Source of the DNA: Vermamoeba vermiformis
Lineage: Eukaryota > Tubulinea > Echinamoebida
DNA length: 64,000 nt
NCBI GenBank assembly: GCA_045837725.1
Contig: JBEWZL010000036.1
Location: 62,001-126,000 of the forward strand
Reading direction: 5' to 3'
The position numbers and the translations under genes were made by a program. The first letter of the stretch is position 1, and each line of letters starts with the position of its first letter. Of the stretch, positions 10,664-19,808 are shown one piece after another. A model generated the notes under the pieces. The model was not told the origin of the DNA and ran no database searches. It saw only the letters and a list, made by a program, of their open reading frames with translations.

Positions 10664-12646
10664 ATGCATCGAGTGCGCGTCATCACCAATCATCTGGTAG
10701 ACACCGACACTAGTGCTGTAAATATAGAGCGTGAGTGCTACTCGTAAAATACGGAACTAGATCTCATACTGTTTTGCTTTGTGCAGGAAATCCGACGAGT
10801 GAAGTCGATGTTGAGCAAATTAAGGCCAAATATCCCTCGCGTAAGTACATTCCAATTAGTTCATGATATGCGAGCTCATAAACGAGCAGCCTCTTCGGAG
10901 TATTTGAGTTTTGACGAGCTGTTGAGCCCGCGCGACAAACAAATCCGCTACACAGTGCGTCAATTCGCGCAACAAGAGATTTCCCCTGTAGTACGTGCTT
11001 ATTTGTTAATTTACACGAATATCGCGCTCATTGTCATGATTAACTCGCAGATCAACGACTTTTACGAGCGCGCTGAGTTCCCACAAGCAGTTGTTGCCAA
11101 ATTTGGCAAGTTAAAGCTGATTGGCTTGGACATTAAAGGCTATGGCTGTCCAGTACGCACAGAGCAGCTCTCTGTTTGACACGTGTCACATGTGACTGAC
11201 TTTGTACCAGGAGTTGACCGCTGTTCAGAACGGCCTTATGGCACTCGAATTGGCACGTGTAAGGTAAACAATTGCCTAATTAGGAAATGAGATCCATCTA
11301 ACTTCGACTAGCGTGGGACTCGCGACATTTTGCGGCATTTTGAACAACATTTCAATGCTGGCTATTTACAAGTGCGGTACGTAGCATAATTCACTGAACA
11401 AGAGGTGACACGTGTCAAACACTGACCTTTAACACTTTCTTGATCAGGCAGCGAAGAACAGAAGCAGAAGTACTTGCCTAAATTAGCAAGTCTAGAACTG
11501 ATTGGCTGTTTTGGTCTGACAGAGCCCAATGCAGGCACGTGACACTTGTATTTCTCCGCTGACACTCGCTGACCCTTGCATATACAGGCAGTGACGCGTC
11601 AAATCTGCAAATGACCGCGCGACCGCACGTCAATGCCCAGGGCCAGTCCGGGTGGCTGCTCAATGGTGAAAAGCGCTGGATTGGCAATGGCACGCACGCA
11701 GATGTGCTGATCATTTGGGCTAAAAATAGCACCACCCATCAGGTCAATGGATTCATCGTCAAGCGCGGTGTGTCAGGGCTCACAACTGCAAAGATCGAGA
11801 ACAAAGTCGCCATGCGAGAAGTGCAAAAGTAAGTGACAGAATTCGTGCAATACTCGGTTTGACACGTGTCATTTGCAGCGCACACATGACATTCCAAGAC
11901 GTGTTCGTGCCTGACACGCAAAGATTGCCAAAAGCGGAGAACTTTGCGAGTGGACCCAATCAGTGCCTCTTTTTGACACGTGTCATTGCAGGCTGGATTG
12001 CCGTGGGCTGTGCGATGGGGGCATATGACACGTGTCTGCAATATGTCAAAGAGCGCACTCAGTTCGGTGCTCCTCTTGCGAGCTTTCAAGTAAGTCACGT
12101 GCTATTGCTGCAAGTTACTGATTGACACGTGTCACACAGATCATTCAAGATCGCTTGGTGCGCATGTTAGGCACTATAAATAGCCTCTTGTTGGTAAGTG
12201 TGCCGCTCTATCATTAGACCCTGTATTTGACCACGTGACAGTTGATGTGGCGTGTGTCACGCCTGTACGACACGCACTATGACACGTGTCAATCCAAGAC
12301 GCGTGCCACTGATCCTATTTCAATCGGCAAAGTCTCGCTAGCCAAGGTACGTCGCTGTCATTTGTACGTCAGTGTTTGACACGTGTCACATCAGAGTCAC
12401 TGCACGTCGCGCGCACGAGAAGTGTTGCAAATGGCGCGCGAAGTGATGGGCGGCAATGGACTCGTGACCGACTATCACGTGGGCAAACAGTTCGTGGACC
12501 TCGAGGCCGTGCACACCTTTGAGGGCAGTTATGACGTCAACACGCTGTAAGTAGCTCGCCTTATTTGGCAATGTTCTCGATACTGACTGGTCATTCACAG
12601 AATCACTGCGCGAGAAGTGACTGGCCAATCAGCGTTCAAGAAGTGA
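10664..12646 (+). CDS. ACX4-like acyl-CoA dehydrogenase/oxidase with PTS2 signal
   Basis: FAD-dependent acyl-CoA dehydrogenase fold, 445 aa from 13 exons (10664-10730, 10787-10840, 10890-10990, 11051-11152, 11211-11263, 11312-11376, 11448-11534, 11588-11828, 11879-12089, 12140-12193, 12242-12346, 12395-12546, 12601-12646). [14 protein letters not shown] and [13 protein letters not shown] are dehydrogenase signatures; [18 protein letters not shown] matches plant ACX4 better than glutaryl-CoA dehydrogenase, and the glutamate of FEGSYD is the likely catalytic base. Residues 3-11, RVRVITNHL, fit the PTS2 peroxisomal consensus. Intron 11535-11587 is GC-AG. Seven of the 12 introns or adjacent exons carry TGACACGTGTCA-type motifs; two exact copies are coding. 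Whether it is an oxidase or a dehydrogenase cannot be told. Confidence 0.87.
11177..12388. promoter_or_regulatory. Cluster of TGACACGTGTCA palindromes in the ACX4-like gene
   Basis: Seven exact copies at 11177, 11406, 11860, 11974, 12123, 12280 and 12377, plus TGACACGTGTCT near 12026. Five are in introns, usually within 25 nt of the acceptor, and two exact copies are coding (LTRVIA at 11974, YDTCQ at 12280). Palindromic with a CACGTG core. Function unknown; see findings. Confidence 0.7.
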
Positions 12647-12925
12647 GCTATAATAAGCACCGCTGTAATATATATGCATCGTAAACACTCTTTATTCTGT
12701 TCGTGTCTTGTGTGCTGATCAAATACGTCGTGCATCATAATCACTATTGCGTGGTACAGCGTTAGTTCGTAGTGCAATGTGAGCACGTGACTTGAGGTGA
12801 AATTTCGCGGTTTTTAAATATGCGATTCGAGCTAGCGTGTTATTCGGCCCAGTCAGCGGACAATTAACACCAAGCATTGCTTGATATTCAATCAAACGCT
12901 ATCATCCAGTCAATACATATCCCGC

Positions 12926-15167
12926 ATGCTCCACAGGCTAACTCAATTAGTGCAGGTCAGATCCAATTGGTTTACAATCAAAATGAAAATTTAATTCTTA
13001 ATTTGCAATATTATTTCCCTATTATTCTTGATGCAATATTGTGTCCCTAAAAACATTCAGACCTTCTTATAATTTTGATAAATAATGGCGCTCGAAAAAA
13101 ATTTCAAAATAATAAACCCGTTGATTTCAGCGCACTGCAATACGCACGGCACGTGACAGCAGGCTAAATATAGTCGCAACTCCTGCGCGCAATCATTGCA
13201 CCTCTTCACGCACACGAAGCGCCGCGCGTTCGAGAACTAAAAATATGTTTGCCTCAATTAGGCAAGACTGTGCGGCACGTGATCGACGACAGTACTCCAG
13301 CGGTAAGTGTTTCCTAATTAGGCAATGCATTGCTGATCCTCATTGCAGCGAGTGACCCTCACATGCGCATTCGCAACTTGGAGAAGGTGGATGTGGATTC
13401 ACTGCACGCACACATGCAACAACTCGATCCCGTGGAGGTGAGTGCACTCCGAGGTCGGTGCTATATTTAGACTGACACGTGACAGCCAAAAGAGGCCACA
13501 GAACTGCAAGAGATCAAAGACCCCGCTCTCATCTTCGAGCGCGTGTGGCGCAAACTGGAAGCTAAATATAGCCGCGACATGATGCGATTTCCCAAAGAGA
13601 TGATCTTTCTCATGGGTACGTCACCTTGACACCTGTCATCACGATAGTTGCACTGTGACATTGACACGTGTCATTTGCAGGTGCGCCAGGCTCAGGTAAA
13701 GGCACGAACACGCCGTTCATTCTGCGCGAGAGGTAATTCACTGAACGACAAGTGACACGTGTCACACGCCGTACAGGACTGACAGCGCTATTTTTAGAGG
13801 CATCACCGCCCCGCCCATAGTGATGAGTGACTTGCTGACCGGTGCCGAGGCTGAACGACTCAAAGCTGGCGGTAATGATCTGGTCTATTTATAGTGCAGA
13901 CACGTAATCTCATTTCCTTATTTAGCAATGCTGGTGCCCGATGCCATTGTAGTGGAGATTTTCATGGAAAAACTGTTGCAACCAATCTACGAGAACGGCG
14001 TGGTGATCGATGGATTCCCGCGCACTCCTATTCAGGTACGTCACGTGCTCAGATCTATTTTTAGCATTGACACGTGTCAGGTCGAAGTGATCAAGTTGCT
14101 GCACGACAAGATGAAAGAATTGCAAAAAGAATTCGCAAACACGCCAGCGGAAAAATACATGCGCCGTCCAATGTTCCGCATCACCGTGCTGTTCGTGGAT
14201 GGTAAGTGTCAAACACAGCCCCGCGCGTGACTGACAGGTGTCAGACTTTGTGTCGGTGCAGCGTCAAATGCAGCGCGGACAGATGGTGAAGCAGCACAAC
14301 GAGAAGGTACTGCGCACGGGCATGGGCCAGCTCGTCACTGAGCGCGAGACTGACAAGAGCGAAGAGGTACGCTGTGATTGGCTGCGGCTATAATTAGACA
14401 CTGATCACGTGACACTGTCAGGCTGCACGAGCACGGTACGCGGTGTTCGCCAAGCACTACGACACGCTGACCTCGCTGAAGAAGTACTTCAAGTTCAACA
14501 TCATCAACGCGAGTGGCAGCATTGAGGAGGTGGAGCGCTCCATCATCAAAGAGTTCCGCTATCAGAGCGAGTTCGAGCTCGGAGAAGAGGCCTATGCTGT
14601 CGTCATGAAATTTCCCACGGTAATGTCACTGTGCTGTGCTGTGTTTGACACGTGTCACTAACTGACCTGCAGAGCACTGAAATGGGCAAGCACGCCAGAC
14701 AGGAGCTCGTGCGGAGATTAGGTGAGCTCTAGATCGATCGATCGGTGCGATGTGTAGCTGTCTCACTGTTCTATTTTTAGACGCCTATGCGAGTGATCAC
14801 CGCGGTCTGTTCCACCAAGTCAGCTACACACTCGAGCGCGAATTCTTGCCCGCCATTCGTCGTCATCAACTTGCGGGACGATGTTTCGTGCGCACCACTA
14901 GCCCGTAAGTGTATTGCCGAATTAGGAATGTCACTGACCAATGCTCGCAGACTATTTAAAGACACACTGGCCGTTGAAATGGCGATCGATCTGCTGTCCG
15001 AGCGCGGCTACGCAGTGGTGTGGGACCAACAAATCGAACACGTGCCGCACATGGCCAATCCCGTCACAGCACCGTTCAACAACTACTACCGCACACTCGA
15101 CGAGGGCATTTGCACCCACGTGTTCACGATTGAATGGAAGAAGCCAGTGATTCGCAACGACGAATAA
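12926..15167 (+). CDS. Adenylate kinase-like P-loop NMP kinase with C-terminal extension, probably mitochondrial
   Basis: Exons 12926-12955, 13131-13302, 13349-13437, 13486-13615, 13681-13732, 13798-13871, 13926-14035, 14081-14201, 14245-14366, 14422-14619, 14673-14721, 14781-14904 and 14951-15167 sum to 1488 nt, 495 aa. The P-loop GAPGSGKGT, APPIVMSDLL, VIDGFPRT and VQRQMQRG identify an adenylate kinase-type fold. About 200 further residues (GEEAYAVVMKFPT..., CTHVFTIEWKKP) form a tail I do not recognise. I prefer the ATG at 12926: it adds a ~60-residue Arg-rich, nearly acid-free presequence that stays open across a spliced intron. The alternative start is 13245. The introns are packed with the palindromic motifs. 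Confidence 0.75.
13461..14780. promoter_or_regulatory. Mixed cluster of CTA(A/T)4TAG and TGACASSTGTCA palindromes in the adenylate kinase-like gene
   Basis: CTA(A/T)4TAG at 13461, 13562 (coding), 13788, 13885, 14055, 14388 and 14771. TGACACGTGTCA at 13662, 13753, 14068 and 14646, with TGACACCTGTCA at 13627 and TGACAGGTGTCA at 14232. In intron 14036-14080 both motif types sit side by side. Confidence 0.7.
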
Positions 15168-15330
15168 GACCTGTAGTTGCCGTGTACCATTAATATCTAT
15201 TCTAGCCATGCACGTGTACATGTGGTGTTCAATAATAGCACAGTAAATGCATCGAAAGAATATTGTTTATAGAGCTTTGTACAGTGATTGATTACAACAA
15301 TAAATAAGAAGTGTTCAGTGTGACAGTTGT

Positions 15331-18239
15331 CTACTGCTCATTGACAGGTGTCACTTCCACGTGTGCAGTGCTGTCGTGGCCAGGTGTCACTTCAGTCTCC
15401 GCAGACACGTGACTGACAGGTGTCTCCACGTGACTTTCACTGTGCACCACAATGGACGGTGTTTCCTGTGCAGGGTGTTCTTCAGCACGTGGGCTAGTTT
15501 TGGGTTCATTTGCAGCTGTCGTGCTGGCTGCAAAGATGTTCTGGAAATTCTGCGCGGGTCGAGGACGATTAGCAGGGATCGATGCCGTGGCTTGAGGCTC
15601 GGTGGCACTGCTGTCAAATGAGCTGCGTGAGGACTGCGGCGAGTTCGGCGAGGGCTGTCGCTCTTCGTGGCTGTGTTCGCTGTGTGACAAGGACTCGGGC
15701 TCAGCGCGCACAGTGAGATTGTTGTTGTTGCTGCCGTGTGCTCCCTCACCACGCTTCAGTTGAGGCAAGGCACGTGGTTTCTTCTCAGTGGGTGGACGGG
15801 GCGGGGCTGTGGAAGTGCGAGTGGCGCGGTGATCGAAGACATTGCCTGAACTCGAGCCTGTGCTGCCCAGTGCAGGACGTGAAGGCGGCGAGGGAGAGGT
15901 CGATGAAGGCAGCACAACACTGCTGGGGGCTGATGAGCCAGGCTCAGCGTGCACTTGTTGTGGCGAGTGCGGTGCGACGGAGATGGGTGCTGTGGAGCCA
16001 GGCTGCGCACTCGACACACTGCTCGGCTCTGAGGCGTGTGTGACGGGCACTGGACTGGACTCACGTGCCTTCTTCATGGCCGCCAGAGCCAGGTCTAGGT
16101 CAGCAGTGTAGGGCTCGAATATCTGCGGTGCGTGTTGAATCACAAAGTTGATGGCGGTGCGGGGCTCGAATGGATCTGCAGTGCTCAAGTCAACGCTCTT
16201 CGGGTACAAGATGTTCGGCGCTACTACTGTGGACAGCGCGACAGCACTCATCTTGTTCTGCGCCACGTGTTCAGTGACTCTGCAAACAACAATTAGTTCA
16301 AGTGACATGTTTGACACGTGTCATTTGCCCTACTTGACCAACAAGAGCATGACACGGTGCAGCACGAGTCTGTTGGGCAGTGGCAGTTGTTCGACCACTT
16401 TCTGCAGCTGTTCGATTTTCGTCTGTTCATTAGCCACGTCTGCACGATGTCAATTAGAAATCACTTTCCAAATATGGTAATGCAGTGTACGTACTATTCA
16501 CGGCAACTACAGCGTCGTATAAAGTAGTCGGAATAACAGGCTCGGGCAGTTCGCGCAAAAACATCTTGAGAAGTGCCGAGACCAAGTGCGGATCGGTCAC
16601 GTGACTGAAGTCCATGTTGCCTTCCTCGCAGTTGGCGCGCAGTGTCATCAACTCGGGCAGGGTCGGAGAGCGGCGGAATATGCCTTCCTCGTCCATGCCG
16701 TGCTGCTCTAAATATAGCACCGCTTGTTCGACGAGCAGCGGGTAGGGCAAGTTGTCCTGCAGACAGACCTGAGTGAGGGGCACGCCGAACACTTTGATGC
16801 CGCGCACTTGAGCACCGGGCTGCAGACTCTGTCTCTCGCGCATCAATCGGATGCTCTCGCGCTTGTCACGTGCTTCATTCGCGTGACGTTTGAACTCGTA
16901 CAGCGAGGGCAAGATCTCGTTCAAAAACTTGGCGCCGAACGAATAAAACTTGCGCTGAAGTTCGAGGTACTCCACTAGTGCTTCGAGTGCTTTGTAGTCC
17001 GCGACTGCATTGTAGTACTGCAGTGGTCATGATGATGCATTAGTTACTGCACGAGCATGAGTACAAAAGAAGGTACGTACCTTGATAGCTTCTACTGCAT
17101 CGACGTCCACTTTGTCAAAATTAGCTTGAGCTTCTTGCAGTCCTTGTTCAGCCTGGCTCGTGTTAGTAACCACGTGATTGCCAAATTAGGAAAATTCATG
17201 ACACACCTCTTTGATTTGTTTCTCTTTAGCCTTCTTATTGTTACGAACACTATTTAACTCGCTCGTAGCGCTCTCTAGTCGCGATTTAGCCTTTTCATGA
17301 CGACTCTTCTCGCTCTGTAATAAACTGCTATTAGAACCAAAAATCAAATTGAGGATCCGGCAGTTCAGCTGACCTTAGCTTCCTTGACTTCATTGTTTAA
17401 AATAGCTCGCAAAGGCTCTTCAACTTTTACAGGAATAGCATTTTGCTGCAGTGTAATACAGTATCAGTATTATCGCGTGACATTGGTGACCGTTTGACAA
17501 CTACGTACCATATCTTGTCGAATCTCTTGTAACAACTTGTGGAATTCAGACAATTTGAATAAACAGCCGGCTACATATGTACAAAATCAGTATTGATGCA
17601 TTCGTAATGTCGATCGGATTGCATCCGCAAAGTTATCGGCAGGTGCTTCAAATTACCTAGCAAGAAATTCTTAAGCTCCTCTTTGCTCGTAGTACACACG
17701 TCATTCACTACTGGTTCAAATTTTTCTTCGTTTTCGAAAGCGTCTGCGTGGATTAACAAGTTAACTTCTTAACATTCACAAAAGATTTCAATGCGGGAAT
17801 AATGATCGAGAAGATAGAACAATTTGAATTAATAAGAGCAAGGTCAAATTAAATACAATTGATTGATAATTTTGGCACCCATTGAAGTTGCCAATAAAAA
17901 AGATTTTTTGAATTTAATGTCGATTATATTTGGAATTTAATTAGACATACGCTTAACAGCCTTCTCCATCTTCGCAAAATCCTTTGCTATCACTTTCAAT
18001 CGCTCGCTGAAATTTTCGGTGGCAGTAACTTGATCTTCCAGTTCAGGATTCACTTGGATCGCACTCGTCGTACCTACGACTGGTGAGACAATATTACTAT
18101 CACTATCATTACCCTCTCGCGGTGATTTGTCTTTAGATTTTGGTTTGAGTATATTCATGATGCTCGATCTGCTCTTTTCTTTTTTAATGGCCGGTGCGGG
18201 CTCTGAGGCCACAGTATTGTTATTATTATTCTCTTCCAT
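15331..18239 (-). CDS. RhoGAP protein with N-terminal coiled-coil/BAR-like region
   Basis: Rho-family GTPase activator. The N-terminus is low-complexity and basic (runs of N and K). A helical region spread over several small exons (FSERLKVIAKDFAKMEKAVKR, SEKSRHEKAKSRLESATSEL, KQIKEV) and YYNAVADYKALEALVEYLELQ look like a BAR/F-BAR-type coiled coil, so membrane curvature binding is inferred. The RhoGAP domain follows: KVFGVPLTQV, arginine finger in GIFRRSPTL, and HLVSALLKMFLRELPEPVIP, then NRLVLHRVMLLLVKV and NKMSAVALSTVVAPNI. The C-terminal ~270 residues are Ser/Pro-rich and likely disordered. First exon 18239-17951. Convergent with the adenylate kinase gene (163 bp); shares a 145-bp promoter with the next gene. 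Confidence 0.85.
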
Positions 18240-18384
18240 GTTGCTTATAGGAGCTCAGCTTAACATATAGATTGGATAACAACGCCAATTTTCTGACGCT
18301 CCTGTGAAATTTCACTTGCCGCCGAGCAAAAGTAACCGTTGGGAAGAATTTTTTAAAACATTTTTATTGATTGGAAGCAACACC

Positions 18385-19623
18385 ATGAACGGGCAAAGGT
18401 ACCTACTTATCACACAATTGTCAAATGTCGAATTTGAGCTAACTATTTTTTTGCAGAACCCCTGCATCAGCTTTAAAGAAGGTAGTGCTTCAACAAAACG
18501 ATTATTTAGAATTTGGCAGAAATAATAACACCAAATATAATTCAGAGTGCGAGTAGAGTGCCAGTTCGAGCTGTCAGCAAGACTCCTGGACCTTCACGAG
18601 TGCAATCTGTAAGTCAACAAATCAACATAGCGCCGTTATTAATCGTATTTCTTATAGAGGTTATCATTATCTAAGTCTAAGTGAGTAATTTATGATTGCT
18701 GATCAATGAAATGCTAATAATCATAAAGAGTGGCTGGATCGAACACGAATGAAAATACAATCAACAATGTATCTCAATATAAGACTGATACGAGAGTCCA
18801 GACACCTGGTCGCGTATTAAAGGCACCGAGAGATGAATTTGAGGTTTGCCCAGTCTCCCTCAACTCCATTCTGACGAGCGAATCTGAGTCTGATCTCAAT
18901 ACACGCATGTCAATGTATAGTGCCACGCGAACTACGATAGCCTCGCGCCAAGTAAGCTTCAAAATAGACTTCAACATGTTGCCTCTAACGCATTCCAAAG
19001 AGTATACTGGCCTCGGGAGGAGCGCGTCGTGTCATATTGAAAAAGAATTCTCGAGTACCAAGCAGCGCAGTGAGTTCTAATGTAATCATTGTACTGTGAC
19101 ATCAGTATCTAACAATTGTATAGCCTCGAACCCCCAGTAGAGCAACATTAGCTGTCACAGATCCCATCTGGAAAGCAGCCTTGACGAAGAGTATCGAATA
19201 CATCGAGTCTACGACTCCGCGCAAGGTCAATACACCATGTAAGCTAACATTTTCTCCAATGAATCGCATTAACACTATGAATAGCACGCGTGACTGATCA
19301 CGGCTCTCGATTGTCCAGCCCGTTGGTAGATCTGAAAGCAGAAGGACTCAAAAAGCGATTGGCATTTAACGATGAGACTACAGAGCCTTCGAAACAAGAG
19401 ACAGCGGCCAATACAGCTAGAGGTTATTAGGGATGTAGCTGTTACGAAAACAGAATCCAATAATACTTCAGACGAATCCTTGGCAGACCAGATTCATCGA
19501 CAACTCGAGGAAGTTCGTCAACAACGTGCCATGTTGGAGGAGCGTATTAGGGCGTTAAATGATCGCGAGTCTGATCTTCTACAGCAGCTCGAACGCGCCG
19601 AAATGTTGCGCGATCTCATGTAA
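18385..19623 (+). CDS. Unknown TP/SP-rich protein with C-terminal coiled coil
   Basis: Not recognised. A spliced model from ATG 18385 reads MNGQR-TPASALKK-SASRVPVRAVSKTPG and so on, over about nine exons to TAA 19621-19623. The protein is basic and Ser/Thr-rich with repeated TP dipeptides (RTPAS, SKTPGP, VQTPGR, PRTPSR, STTPRK, VNTPS), suggesting a disordered, possibly CDK-phosphorylated protein. The last ~45 residues (ADQIHRQLEEVRQQ, LEERIRALNDRESDLLQQLE) form a clear coiled coil. One intron (18951-18999) is needed to keep frame, giving ASRQ-SILASGGARR. A cell-division or cytoskeletal adaptor role is only a guess. Confidence 0.55.
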
Positions 19624-19808
19624 AATAGGTCCGAAGCTAATTCATTGAGTCTTAAGTGACTCAATCAAATGTAGTCAGCTAGTAAATGTATGTAATTAAG
19701 AATCACAGACACGTGATCAGAAAAAAATTGTCGGCATATTGTGCGGCCATCAATCAATTTGAATCGAATCTTTCTTGAACGACTCGAGCACAATAAGAAT
19801 ATTTAAAT

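Noticed and set aside
13245-13247. ATG at 13245 as the sole start of the adenylate kinase-like gene
   Set aside because: The frame stays open for 114 nt upstream and joins an ATG exon at 12926, giving a much better mitochondrial presequence. It is kept only as the alternative start.
11829-13680. Introns sharing TTGACACGTGTCATTTGCAG as introner-type mobile introns
   Set aside because: Only the palindrome and the acceptor are shared; the 5' halves and lengths differ, and the same palindrome occurs in exons and between genes.
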